A stretch of DNA of 17,915 nucleotides from an uncultured Collinsella sp. (GCA_900554135.1 USFU01000017.1:1-17915); one strand, 5' to 3'. Numbered from the stretch's first letter, positions 8,107 to 16,215 are shown. Translations and numbers: made by a program. Notes: generated by a model not told the origin, from the letters alone.

Positions 8107-9010
8107 ACTCACCAGCGAGCAAAGACTCTCGCGCGCCATCGACATCATGGAGGCCCTCTACGCCGCCGGCGAGAATGGCATGACACGAGACGAGCTTTGC
8201 TGTCGCTTTGATATCACGGGGGCATCGCTCGACGAGATTCTCGAGATCGTCTCGACACTTGCGGACCGAGAATCGGGCGCACGTATTATCTGCGAACGCC
8301 GCGGCGAGTGCGTGGTCCTCACCGGTGATGTGGGGCGCGTGCTACCGCTGCGCCTGAGTGCCGCCGAGGGCGCTGTGCTCAACCATGAACTTGAATCATT
8401 GGGGATCGAACCCCAAGCGGCGGCTCGAATACGGCGCGCCCTTCTTCCCAAAGAGCTCGGCTACAACCAGCGCGTCTTTGACACCGTCGCCCACGGATCG
8501 CACTGGCAGCAGCTGAGCTGCGCCATTCGGGACGGCGTTCGCTGCCGTATCTCATATCGCTCGATGGATGACACACAAGCGCGCGAGCGTTTGGTCGACC
8601 CCTTGCGCATCACAACAAACGGCGACCAAACGTATCTGATTGCCTGGGATGTCGCGGTCGACGAACAGCGTACCTATCGTATGGATAAAATCGAGGGCCT
8701 GGTCTTGACCGACGACTCCGTCGTGCGCCACGCATCGGAGCCCGCGACCCTCCACGACTCCCTCGCCCAGGCGGAACGGAGCGCGAAGCTTCTCATGCCG
8801 CGCGCCTTGGCGGAGCGCCTAGACTGGCCCGGCATCATGTCGATTGAACCCAATGGGGCGGACAGCTCAACAGTGAACGTGTGCTACGGCTCCGAGCGCT
8901 GGCTGTTAAGCCAGGTAATCGCAGCGGGCGGGGCCATCCGCATCCTGGATGACCCCGCCCTGTCAGATCGTCTGTGCGATATGGCAAAATCCCTCGTCTG
9001 TCCGCTTTAG
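8093..9010 (+). CDS. WYL-domain transcriptional regulator (second of tandem pair, PafC-like)
   Basis: A 305-residue regulator. Residues about 6–60 form an HTH-like domain (LSRAIDIMEALYAAG, then TRDELCCRFDITGASLDEIL). Residues about 138–205 are a well-preserved WYL domain with the core TYLIAWDVAVDEQRTYRMDKI; the WYL triplet itself reads TYL. The remaining C-terminal part fits a WCX domain. ATG at 8093 lies inside the end of the first WYL gene (14-base overlap), with AAAGG at 8077–8081 as a weak ribosome site, so translation is probably coupled. The TAG stop at 8008+1000 region (bases 9008–9010) overlaps the TAA stop of the convergent dinG-like gene by three bases, and no hairpin separates the two. 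Family assignment is strong; targets are unknown. Confidence 0.86.
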   Translation: MSVRKLTSEQRLSRAIDIMEALYAAGENGMTRDELCCRFDITGASLDEILEIVSTLADRESGARIICERRGECVVLTGDVGRVLPLRLSAAEGAVLNHELESLGIEPQAAARIRRALLPKELGYNQRVFDTVAHGSHWQQLSCAIRDGVRCRISYRSMDDTQARERLVDPLRITTNGDQTYLIAWDVAVDEQRTYRMDKIEGLVLTDDSVVRHASEPATLHDSLAQAERSAKLLMPRALAERLDWPGIMSIEPNGADSSTVNVCYGSERWLLSQVIAAGGAIRILDDPALSDRLCDMAKSLVCPL

Positions 9011-11901
9011 CGGCGCCGCTCGTGGCGTGCGCGCCACAGCTGTAGATAGTGCCCGATTTGTGCCGATTCGATGCGCTGATAGGAACTCGTGGGCAGCGAC
9101 GTTAAGAATTTCTTGCCGTAGCCCTTCGTCACCAGGCGCGGGTCGGCCAAGATGAGTACGCCACAATCGGTCGATGAGCGAATGAGGCGGCCGGCGGCCT
9201 GCTTGACCTCGAGCACGGCCTCGGGCAGCGAATAGCGCGCCCAAGCGCGGTCTTCGCGCAGATTGCGCTCGCATGAGAGCGGGTCTGTGGGGCTCGAGAA
9301 CGGCAGCTTGGGGATGATGACGCAGCGCAGCGTCTCGCCGCTGGCGTCAAACCCCTCCCAAAAGGCCTTAAGCGCAAAGAGCGACGAGGTCGGTTCGTTG
9401 ATAAAACGATCGCGCAGACGGCGAGGAGACGAGTTGCGCTGCTGGCAGTTGAGTTCCAGACCCGCACGAGCCATCTTGGGCTCGACACGAGCGTACAGTT
9501 CCTCCATGTCACGCCTGTTGGTGAACAGCGTGAGCACCGAGCCGCCCATGGCAAGATGAGCGTCGACCAGCACACGCTCGAGCGCCGAAAGGTAGCTCTC
9601 ACGATCGCGCGGATCGGGGATATCCCCAGCCACGACCACGGCCATATTCGAATCGAAGTCGTAGCTCGAATCCAAGTGCAGTGACGATGATGTCGAGGCG
9701 CCGATGCGATCGAGGCCGACGGCATGGTTAAAGTGCTCAAAGCTCTTGGAAACCGTCATGGTCGCCGATGCAAAGATAGCCGTGTGAACCTCGGGCAGCC
9801 ACTCGGTTGCCAAGGCCTCGCCAATGTCGATGCGCTCTGCGGTCATTGACTCTCCGCCGGCACGCAGCCTGCGATTGACCTGCAGCGAGTACACGTAGTG
9901 TTCATCGGTACCGTCAATGATGAGTTTGAGGTTCTCGACCAGCTCGTGTAGGCGGCGCGAGATATCACCCAGGTCGACAACAACCTCGGGCTTGTCGGCG
10001 GCAACTGCTTGTACCAGCGCGTCGACGCTCTTGTCAGCTTGTTCCAACGCGTCGATGGCAGTGTAGGCCGACTGTAAGAAATCATGCCAGTCGTCAGATT
10101 CGCGCAGCTCGGGGCCAATCCATAGGTTCGCATTGTCATAGCCCCCGCGCGCACGGCGGCCAAGCTCGCGAACGCCGTCAAACACATCGGCAATCGCCAT
10201 ACTCGCACGCACAACCGTCGACGTCGCCTTGGCGGTAAGACCCAGGTAAAGCGTAGAGCCCTCCGAGGTTGCCAAATCGCGGGAAACCTGGCTCAGCGCA
10301 CCGGTGCTCGAGCCACCCAGGCGCTCAAACAGAACGCGCGATTCATCCGCCGACACCACGCGCGCCCATTGACGGCGCGCCTCGCGCTCGATGGAATGGG
10401 CCTCATCGATCACCCAGTGACGAATCGGAGGCAAGATTCTGCCCTCGGCCGCAACATTGCGGAACAGCAGGGAATGGTTGGTGACCACCACATCGGCATG
10501 CGCCGCGCGACGGCGGGCGCCGTGGACCAGGCATTTATCGGGGAAAAACGGGCATAGGCGTCGGGCGCACTCGCGCGACGCCGTCGTAAAGTCGGGACGG
10601 TTGACGCTGCGCCAGCGAATGCCGAGCGAGTCGAGGTCGCCATCGGCCGACTGACACACGTACGCCATGATGACCGCGACTGCCGTAAGCGTGTCGGCAG
10701 GATCACGCTTAGTCGTAATTTCGACTTGGCTACGGCTCATGCGCTCAAGCTTGCGCAAGCATGGATAGTGGTCATAGCCCTTGAGGGCGCAAAACGAGAG
10801 GCCTCCGTCCAGCTGTTCGGCAAGTTTGGGCAGCTCATGATACATGAGCTGGTCGGCAAGATTATTCGATTTAGTCGCGATACCAACCGTGATGTTGTTG
10901 CGGCGCGCGGCCTCGGCAAAAGGCACCAGGTAAGCCATCGATTTGCCGACGCCCGTGCCCGCCTCAATCACGCGATGCGTTCCCGTAACGAGTGCGTCAC
11001 GGACCTCGAGCGCCATCGCGATCTGCTCATCGCGCGGCTCATACGTGGGATACATGCGATTAACCAGGCCGCCCGGGGCATAGTCCGCCTCGATTTCCTC
11101 GCGACTCGGCATCTTAAGGACCGGCAGCTCGTCCGCATCAACGCGGTCATCGGCCCGATCGGCCTTGAGTACGTCGGCGCGGGCGGCGCTGAGAGAGAAA
11201 ATGGAACCGGGGTTCTGCCCCACCAAGAACGAGAAGATGGGACGATAGGACCAGGGCACGTCGGGGTGCATGTCGGCCAGGCGCGCCATTAAGCCCTGAG
11301 GCAAGTCGGTGAGCGCCACGAGCAACACACGCCATACGCCACACAGAGCGTCGACGTCGGCATTGGCACGGTGTGATACCGAGTCACAGCCAAACAGATC
11401 GGCCATAAAAGACAGCTTGTGCGAGGCCAGGCGCGGAAGCGCGATGCGCGACAGCGCCAGCGAATCGATCCAGATGTCGCTGACGTTGACACCGCCCTTG
11501 ACCGACTCGATAAACGAACGGTCGAAGGTGGCGTTATGCGCAATCACCGGGCAGCCGCCGACAAAATCGGCGAGAGCGGCCACGGCATCGACGGCCGATG
11601 GGGCATCCACCACATCGGCGTTTGTAATGCTCGTGAGTTCGGTAATCTCGGCGGGAATCAGCTGCTTGGGATGCACGAAGGTATCGAACCGGTCGACGAT
11701 CTCGCGGCCCGAAAGACGGGCAGCCGAGATCTCAATCAGTTCATTGTCCTGCACCGAAAGACCCGTGGTCTCGGTATCGAGGACGATAACATCTTCCTCG
11801 ATGAGACCAAACGATTGGGTTTTGGCGCGCTCAGCAAGCGTGGCATAGGAATCGATGACAAACTGCGGCGTTCCCGACGAAACAGCGTCCTCGATTAGCA
11901 T
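9007..11901 (-). CDS. dinG: DinG-family DNA helicase with N-terminal DEDDh 3'-5' exonuclease domain
   Basis: A 964-residue two-part enzyme of DNA repair. Residues about 36–195 are a DnaQ-like exonuclease with all expected residues visible: D42 and E44 in LDTETTG, D127 in AHNATFD, and H177 with D182 in HRANAD. Residues about 280–960 are an XPD/DinG-type superfamily 2 helicase: Walker A EAGTGVGKS (313–321), DEAH box 499–502, a FWEGFD motif and QAAGRLIRS near the end. Four cysteines, C381, C445, C450 and C457, sit between Walker A and DEAH with spacing close to the 4Fe–4S cluster of E. coli DinG. Firmicute DinG/YpvA proteins have the exonuclease fusion but generally lack this cluster, so having both is notable. 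The ATG overlaps the end of ddl by seven bases (ATGCTAA) with a weak ribosome site, implying coupled translation. dinG is used as the family symbol. Confidence 0.93.
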   Translation of the reverse strand: MLIEDAVSSGTPQFVIDSYATLAERAKTQSFGLIEEDVIVLDTETTGLSVQDNELIEISAARLSGREIVDRFDTFVHPKQLIPAEITELTSITNADVVDAPSAVDAVAALADFVGGCPVIAHNATFDRSFIESVKGGVNVSDIWIDSLALSRIALPRLASHKLSFMADLFGCDSVSHRANADVDALCGVWRVLLVALTDLPQGLMARLADMHPDVPWSYRPIFSFLVGQNPGSIFSLSAARADVLKADRADDRVDADELPVLKMPSREEIEADYAPGGLVNRMYPTYEPRDEQIAMALEVRDALVTGTHRVIEAGTGVGKSMAYLVPFAEAARRNNITVGIATKSNNLADQLMYHELPKLAEQLDGGLSFCALKGYDHYPCLRKLERMSRSQVEITTKRDPADTLTAVAVIMAYVCQSADGDLDSLGIRWRSVNRPDFTTASRECARRLCPFFPDKCLVHGARRRAAHADVVVTNHSLLFRNVAAEGRILPPIRHWVIDEAHSIEREARRQWARVVSADESRVLFERLGGSSTGALSQVSRDLATSEGSTLYLGLTAKATSTVVRASMAIADVFDGVRELGRRARGGYDNANLWIGPELRESDDWHDFLQSAYTAIDALEQADKSVDALVQAVAADKPEVVVDLGDISRRLHELVENLKLIIDGTDEHYVYSLQVNRRLRAGGESMTAERIDIGEALATEWLPEVHTAIFASATMTVSKSFEHFNHAVGLDRIGASTSSSLHLDSSYDFDSNMAVVVAGDIPDPRDRESYLSALERVLVDAHLAMGGSVLTLFTNRRDMEELYARVEPKMARAGLELNCQQRNSSPRRLRDRFINEPTSSLFALKAFWEGFDASGETLRCVIIPKLPFSSPTDPLSCERNLREDRAWARYSLPEAVLEVKQAAGRLIRSSTDCGVLILADPRLVTKGYGKKFLTSLPTSSYQRIESAQIGHYLQLWRARHERRR

Positions 11902-12860
11902 GCAACGCCCGCTCGATGAAGTCCCATACGAATCAGACTGTCACACACCTGCGGGAACGTCATGTCATCGGTGTGGCGAATCTCATCCGGATACAGCGAC
12001 GTATCGGTCATGCCGGGAATCGTGTTGGTCTCGAGGATGACGGGGCCATCCTCGCTCACGATAAAGTCGCTGCGCGAGATACCCAGGCAGCCGAGTGCCT
12101 TATGGGCAGCACAGGCGAGCTCCTGAGCACGAGCGTAGTTCTCGGGTGAAATCTGCGCCGGAATGCGGTGGATGTCCGTAGGGTCGACATACTTCACGTC
12201 CAGATCGTAGAACTCGCAGTCCTCGGGCTTACGGATCTCAACAATCGGCAGGGCGCGCACGTCATCCTCGCCGTATACGCCGACGGTGATCTCGGTGCCC
12301 TCGATGCACTTCTCGACCAGCACTTTGTCGCCGTACTCAAACGCCTTGGCAATTGCCGCGGGCAGCTCGGAGGGCTCATGGACCAGGGAAATGCCATAGC
12401 TGGAACCGTTTACGGCCGGCTTCACAAAGCAGCGCTCGCCACAAACCTCGACGATATGATCGATATCGACTTCATCGCCCACCTCGAGCGCAATGCCGGG
12501 GGCAATGGGAATGCCCGCCTTGGCGTACAGGAGCTTAGAGACCTCCTTGTCGGCACCGCAGGCGCTGGCAAGCACGCCCGAGGCCGTGTAGGGGATACCC
12601 AGGGTCTCCATGGCGCCCTGCATGGCACCATCTTCGCCGCCGGCACCGTGCATGGCGATAAACGCCACGTCAAAGCCGCCGGTCGCCATGGTTACCATAA
12701 AATCATCGGCAGCCGTGTCGAGCAGCTCCACCGAAGTGTAGCCAGCCTCCTTCAAGGCCACCACGACGTTCTTTCCCGAATTGAGCGAAATCTCGCGCTC
12801 AGCGGAATGACCGCCCGCCAAGACCGCTACGTGCATGTTCTCTAGGCTTTTACCCGGCAT
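11895..12860 (-). CDS. ddl: D-alanine–D-alanine ligase
   Basis: ATP-grasp ligase that joins two D-alanines in the cytoplasm for the peptidoglycan stem peptide. The 321 residues fit the family length. Visible hallmarks: GGHSAEREISL with E21; HGAGGEDG (71–78); the substrate and nucleotide loop NGSSYGIS (151–158); VEK (182–184); the omega-loop Lys-Tyr pair at 223–224; and the metal-binding end ETNTIPGMT (277–285). The preserved KY pair is the form found in normal D-Ala–D-Ala enzymes, so nothing points to a D-Ala–D-Lac (VanA-type) ligase. The ATG at 12860 has a strong GGAGGAG seven bases upstream; an internal ATG at 12836 (MHVAVLAGG) lacks such a site. It leads a two-gene unit with dinG and is divergent from rlmN across an 85-base gap. 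Confidence 0.96.
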   Translation of the reverse strand: MPGKSLENMHVAVLAGGHSAEREISLNSGKNVVVALKEAGYTSVELLDTAADDFMVTMATGGFDVAFIAMHGAGGEDGAMQGAMETLGIPYTASGVLASACGADKEVSKLLYAKAGIPIAPGIALEVGDEVDIDHIVEVCGERCFVKPAVNGSSYGISLVHEPSELPAAIAKAFEYGDKVLVEKCIEGTEITVGVYGEDDVRALPIVEIRKPEDCEFYDLDVKYVDPTDIHRIPAQISPENYARAQELACAAHKALGCLGISRSDFIVSEDGPVILETNTIPGMTDTSLYPDEIRHTDDMTFPQVCDSLIRMGLHRAGVAC

Positions 12861-12900
12861 GGGCAGACTCCTCCTCTAAAATTTCTGCAGCTGATACCAT

Positions 12901-12930
12901 ATTGTAGCGATACCCTCTACGTTTCCCCAA
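12901..12930 (-). promoter_or_regulatory. candidate ddl–dinG promoter
   Basis: On the minus strand TACAAT (complement of 12901–12906) is a good -10 match, and TTGGGG 18 bases further upstream (complement of 12925–12930) is a fair -35 match. The pair lies 40 bases before the ddl start, in the divergent gap. I find no comparably good plus-strand promoter for rlmN in the same gap. Visual call only. Confidence 0.4.
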
Positions 12931-12945
12931 AATCGAAAGGCTTCC

Positions 12946-13998
12946 ATGAATCCCAGGACTAAATCTCAGGACATTCGCGACTTGAGCCAAAACGATATTC
13001 GCGAGCTTGTTGCCGAACTTGGCCAGCCCGCCTTCCGCGCGAAGCAGCTCATCGAATGGGTCTTTGAGAAGAACGTTTGTTCGTTTGACGATATGACCAA
13101 CCTTCCCAAGGCTTTCCGCGAGCAGCTTAAAGAGGCTTTTGCCTTTGACACGCCGACTGAACTCACCAAGCAGGTTTCCAAAGATGGCTCTCGCAAGTAT
13201 CTGCTCGAGTACCACGACGGCATTTCCGTCGAGACTGTCGGCATGCCTCGTCGCAACAAGCTGTCTGTTTGTGTGTCCACCCAAGCCGGCTGCGGTATGG
13301 GCTGCGCTTTTTGCGCTACCGGTCTGAACGGCCTTAAGCGCTCTCTGACCGCTCAAGAGATCGTCGACCAGGTGCTCCATGTTTCCAACGACTTTGGCGA
13401 GCGTGCCACGAGCGTCGTCTTCATGGGCCAGGGCGAGCCGTTTGCCAACTATGACGAGGTTCTCAAGGCGCTGCGTATCCTCAACGACCCCGATGGCATC
13501 GGTATCGGCGCCCGTCACCTCACCGTCTCTACCAGCGGCGTTATTCCCGGTATTCGCAAATTCGCCGACATCCCCGAGCAGTTCACGCTTGCCGTTTCCC
13601 TGCATTCCGCCATCCAGTCGACGCGCAATAAGCTTATGCTCGGCGTTAAGAAGTACACGCTCCTGCGCCTTCACGAGGCGCTTCAGCTCTACACCGAGAA
13701 GACCGGACGCCGCCCGACCTATGAGTATGCCATGATCGAAGGCGTCAACGATACGAATCCCGAGATGCAGGCGCTCTGCGACTTCTGCGAGGGAACGCTG
13801 TGCCACGTTAACCTAATTCAGCTTAACGACATCGAGGGCAGCCCGCTCAAGCCGTCGCCGATTCATAAGGTTGAGGATCTTCAGCGTCGTCTTGAGTCTC
13901 GTGGCATCGAGACCACGATCCGTAATTCTCGCGGCAATGATATCGATGCCGCCTGCGGTCAGCTGAAGCAACGTTTCAAGGTCCAGAAGAACGCATAG
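12946..13998 (+). CDS. rlmN: dual-specificity RNA methyltransferase RlmN (23S rRNA A2503 / tRNA A37, C2)
   Basis: Radical SAM enzyme that methylates carbon 2 of A2503 in 23S rRNA and, in studied species, A37 in some tRNAs. The 350 residues match the family. The 4Fe–4S motif is C116-x3-C120-x2-C123 in AGCGMGCAFC. Both mechanistic cysteines are present: C109 in SVCVSTQ and C337 in RGNDIDAACGQL near the C terminus. The N-terminal RNA-binding part (FRAKQLIEWVFEK) is also typical. The Cfr resistance relative methylates C8 of the same base; the sequence motifs SVCVSTQAGC and RNSRGNDIDAACGQL read as RlmN. ATG at 12946 follows AAAGG at 12936–12940. It is a single-gene unit closed by a strong hairpin, and it stands on the plus strand among minus-strand neighbours. 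Confidence 0.96.
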   Translation: MNPRTKSQDIRDLSQNDIRELVAELGQPAFRAKQLIEWVFEKNVCSFDDMTNLPKAFREQLKEAFAFDTPTELTKQVSKDGSRKYLLEYHDGISVETVGMPRRNKLSVCVSTQAGCGMGCAFCATGLNGLKRSLTAQEIVDQVLHVSNDFGERATSVVFMGQGEPFANYDEVLKALRILNDPDGIGIGARHLTVSTSGVIPGIRKFADIPEQFTLAVSLHSAIQSTRNKLMLGVKKYTLLRLHEALQLYTEKTGRRPTYEYAMIEGVNDTNPEMQALCDFCEGTLCHVNLIQLNDIEGSPLKPSPIHKVEDLQRRLESRGIETTIRNSRGNDIDAACGQLKQRFKVQKNA

Positions 13999-14017
13999 GG
14001 GAGTCTGTGCCCCATAA

Positions 14018-14033
14018 CGTTTCATGTGAAACA
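14018..14033. promoter_or_regulatory. degenerate parS-like site
   Basis: The 16 bases CGTTTCATGTGAAACA match the perfect parS sites near 16200 at 14 of 16 positions (first base C for T, and T for C in the centre, which breaks the perfect palindrome). It lies between the rlmN stop and its terminator, beyond the downstream end of the parAB unit. ParB might bind it weakly; that is inference. Confidence 0.5.
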
Positions 14034-14038
14034 TCCGA

Positions 14039-14086
14039 CAGCCCTGGTTGCAAATAATGCAACCAGGGCTGTTTCATTTGTTTTCA
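14039..14086 (+). terminator. rlmN Rho-independent terminator
   Basis: A perfect 14-base inverted repeat (arms 14039–14052 and 14058–14071, five-base loop) is followed by a T-rich stretch (TTTCATTTGTTTT). It starts 41 bases after the rlmN stop, which makes it a clear intrinsic terminator. Confidence 0.9.
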
Positions 14087-14129
14087 TGCTACTGAATTTG
14101 ATTTACGCAAGCTTAGTTTTAGCCAAAAT

Positions 14130-14167
14130 AAGGGGTCCTTGTCTCATGCATCAGACAAGGACCCCTT
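14130..14167 (-). terminator. terminator of the parA–parB–small membrane protein unit
   Basis: A perfect 15-base inverted repeat (arms 14130–14144 and 14153–14167, eight-base loop). Read on the minus strand the second arm is followed by TATTTTGGC, a modest T run, about 28 bases after the stop of the small membrane protein gene. It faces the rlmN terminator, so the convergent units are insulated from both sides. Confidence 0.85.
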
Positions 14168-14186
14168 CAAAACAGGCAAGTAATTG

Positions 14187-14198
14187 TTAGGTACCTAA
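14187..14198. repeat. 12-base palindrome TTAGGTACCTAA, copy 1
   Basis: A perfect 12-base palindrome that overlaps the TAG stop of the small membrane protein gene. An identical copy lies at 17691–17702 between jag and yidC, and both are preceded by G and followed by an AT-rich stretch. It could be a protein-binding site or a small recombination or spacer element. No known operator is recognised. Confidence 0.6.
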
Positions 14199-14449
14199 TA
14201 ACCAACATTTTCCCATTGATGGTTAACCCACTCTTGGTTAATCTTGGGATTCTTAGTCACCTGAGCAGTACGCATGGCGACATCTTCGGTCATCACATCC
14301 ATTTTCTTTTTGGATGTATCGACGATATCCTGAGCTCCGCGCAGCAGTCGACCACGCAGTTCATCATCTGTCGCAAGCTTATATCCAACAAAAGCACCAA
14401 CAGCGACAGTGGTTGCCAACGCAATGGCCGCGAGAACCTTATTCTTCAT
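14195..14449 (-). CDS. small single-pass membrane protein downstream of parB (YtxH-like character)
   Basis: An 84-residue protein of unknown function. Residues about 4–23 form one hydrophobic helix (VLAAIALATTVAVGAFVGYK); residues 24–84 are charged and helix-prone (DDELRGRLLRGAQDIVDTSKKKMDVMTEDVA). The general build recalls YtxH-type membrane proteins, a weak resemblance. The start ATG at 14449 has AGGAGG six bases upstream (complement of 14456–14461); an in-frame start six codons earlier has no such support. The gene overlaps the end of parB by 11 bases, so its translation is likely coupled to parB. The link with the partition operon may hint at a membrane-proximal role, but that is speculation. 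Confidence 0.75.
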   Translation of the reverse strand: MKNKVLAAIALATTVAVGAFVGYKLATDDELRGRLLRGAQDIVDTSKKKMDVMTEDVAMRTAQVTKNPKINQEWVNHQWENVGY

Positions 14450-15344
14450 CCTGATCCTCCTGCCCAAATTGAATCATTTCACCAAGGATACGGGAGAGTT
14501 CCTCTTCGTCTTTGAACTCGATTTCAATCTTGTTCTTGCCACGCGAGCTCTTCACGCGCACATTCGTGTTAAATACTTGACGAAGGACTCGAGCGGCCTT
14601 TTTGAATGACTGAGGTGTTGCTGGCCTCGGCGTCTTAGGTGTTTCTCCGGCAGAAAACAACGGAGCAAGATTTTCTGTCGCTCTGACAGAAAGGCCTTCT
14701 GCAACAACCTTCTCAGCAAGTCGAATTCGAGCATCCTCATAGGGAACTGCAAGGATCGCTCTCGCATGGCCGGCAGTAAGTTTACCCTCGAAAATCATCT
14801 GCTGTACGACTTCGGGAAGATCAAGCAAGCGAAGTGAATTTGTAATTGCCGAACGAGACTTACTGACAGCCTTTGATAACGCCTCCTGCGTCATGCCGCT
14901 GGCATCAATGAGCTGACGATAACCCTTCGCCTCTTCGACGGGATTCAAATCAGAACGCTGAAGATTCTCGATAAGAGCAAGAGCAAGCATCTCCTCATCA
15001 TTAACCTCTTTAATGATGACAGGCAGTTCCTCAAGACCAGCAAGCTTTGACGCCTGGTAACGACGCTCACCAGCGATGATCTCATAGCCGTTTCCATGCT
15101 TGCGAACCAAAAGCGGCTGCAAAACGCCATGTTCTTGGATTGACTCGCTCAACTCGCGAAGTTCAGTTTCGTTAAAGTGAATTCGCGGCTGATTAGGGTT
15201 GGGAACGATATCCTCAATAGGTAGTTTTGTTTCAGATGCGGCATTTGAAGGCGATGTAGCCGAACCGCCGGTCTCATACTCGGCTTCTGAGACCAAAGCA
15301 TTGAGTCCACGTCCTAATCCGCCACGTTTCTTTGCACTAGGCAC
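14439..15344 (-). CDS. parB: chromosome partitioning protein ParB (Spo0J-type CTPase)
   Basis: A 301-residue DNA-binding CTP switch that loads at parS sites, spreads along DNA and recruits SMC. The N-terminal peptide GGLGRGLNALV (8–18) is the usual ParA-stimulating region. Residues about 40–130 form the CTP-binding N domain, with GERR at 92–95 and ENLQR at 126–130. A helix-turn-helix for parS lies at about 151–175 (MTQEALSKAVSKSRSAITNSLRLL). The C-terminal 50 residues are the dimerisation region and end in an acidic tail. The GTG start lies within the end of parA (8-base overlap), with AGAGGTG upstream. Three perfect parS sites lie upstream of parA in the same unit. All family residues looked for are present. 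Confidence 0.96.
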   Translation of the reverse strand: MPSAKKRGGLGRGLNALVSEAEYETGGSATSPSNAASETKLPIEDIVPNPNQPRIHFNETELRELSESIQEHGVLQPLLVRKHGNGYEIIAGERRYQASKLAGLEELPVIIKEVNDEEMLALALIENLQRSDLNPVEEAKGYRQLIDASGMTQEALSKAVSKSRSAITNSLRLLDLPEVVQQMIFEGKLTAGHARAILAVPYEDARIRLAEKVVAEGLSVRATENLAPLFSAGETPKTPRPATPQSFKKAARVLRQVFNTNVRVKSSRGKNKIEIEFKDEEELSRILGEMIQFGQEDQDEE

Positions 15345-16137
15345 GCTTGATCACCTCTTTTGCAAGGTTCATATACGCTTTTGCACCCTTATTTTGAGGT
15401 GCATAGGTAATTACCGGCTCTCCAAAAGACGGAGCCTCAGATATTTTTACTGTACGGGGAATTAGGGTCTTAAAAGCCTTATCACCAAAGTACGACTGAA
15501 CTTCCTCAACGACCTGATTTGACAGTGAAGTACGCGAGTCATACATGGTCATAAGCACACCATAGGTGTCTAAGCCCTTGTTCAGACGTGATTTAACCAT
15601 CTTCATTGACTCAAGCAGCTTCGTAACGCCCTCGAGTGCGTAATACTCGCACTGAATCGGAATCAAAACGCTATCTGCTGCGGTCAGAGCGTTGATGGTA
15701 AGCAGGCCAAGCGAAGGAGGACAGTCGATGAATATAAAATCGAACTCGTCCTGAATCGGCTCAAGCAAATCTTTGAGGCGGGTTTCACGAGCAATTGCGC
15801 TTACGAGCTCAATTTCAGCGCCTGCAAGCTGAATGGTTGCCGGAATAACGAATACCTTTTTGCAATTCGTATCAAGAACAAGCGATTCTGCCGGCACGTC
15901 ATTCAGCAATGCATCATAGATGCACTGATCAAGGTCTTCTTTTTCAATTCCGAATCCACTGGTGCTGTTTCCCTGCGGATCAAAATCGACAATCAGTGTC
16001 TTGCGACCCTGCTCACCCAGAGCTGCTGCAAGGTTTACAGCCGTCGTTGACTTACCGACGCCGCCTTTTTGATTGATGATTGCAATAATACGCGTGTCTT
16101 TTGCGCTCTTCGAACGCTTAACGTCGCGAAATCCCAC
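15337..16137 (-). CDS. parA: chromosome partitioning ATPase ParA (Soj)
   Basis: A 266-residue deviant Walker ATPase that works with ParB to position and segregate origins. Deviant Walker A KGGVGKST at 24–31, with the signature Lys at 24; DFDPQGN at 51–57; Walker B FIFIDCPP with D138. The length is that of chromosomal Soj-type ParA, without the N-terminal HTH of plasmid ParA. The start GTG at 16137 has AGGAGGG on the minus strand about four bases upstream. It overlaps parB by eight bases. Its leader (16138–16271) holds three parS sites, so ParB binding could affect its transcription. Confidence 0.96.
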   Translation of the reverse strand: MGFRDVKRSKSAKDTRIIAIINQKGGVGKSTTAVNLAAALGEQGRKTLIVDFDPQGNSTSGFGIEKEDLDQCIYDALLNDVPAESLVLDTNCKKVFVIPATIQLAGAEIELVSAIARETRLKDLLEPIQDEFDFIFIDCPPSLGLLTINALTAADSVLIPIQCEYYALEGVTKLLESMKMVKSRLNKGLDTYGVLMTMYDSRTSLSNQVVEEVQSYFGDKAFKTLIPRTVKISEAPSFGEPVITYAPQNKGAKAYMNLAKEVIKRA

Positions 16138-16176
16138 GGTCCCTCCTGGTGTGTATTAAAGCTGTCAAACGGAGGA

Positions 16177-16192
16177 TGTTTCACGTGAAACA
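16177..16192. promoter_or_regulatory. parS site 1 (perfect)
   Basis: TGTTTCACGTGAAACA, a perfect 16-base palindrome matching the widespread bacterial parS consensus. It is the nearest of three to the parA start, about 40 bases upstream. The first bases of the next site begin exactly 39 bases further on. Confidence 0.95.
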
Positions 16193-16215
16193 TTCCGATT
16201 CGATATCAACCGCCA

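Noticed and set aside
11895..12860. Possible vancomycin-resistance type ligase (D-Ala–D-Lac).
   Set aside because: The omega-loop Lys-Tyr pair of ordinary Ddl is kept and no van genes are nearby.
12850..13806. A 318-codon open frame on the minus strand opposite rlmN.
   Set aside because: It lies antisense to an unmistakable rlmN with all catalytic residues, has no recognisable motif and comes from codon bias in high-GC DNA.
12946..13998. Possible Cfr antibiotic-resistance methyltransferase instead of RlmN.
   Set aside because: Single-gene chromosomal setting, origin-proximal position and RlmN-like motifs fit the housekeeping enzyme.
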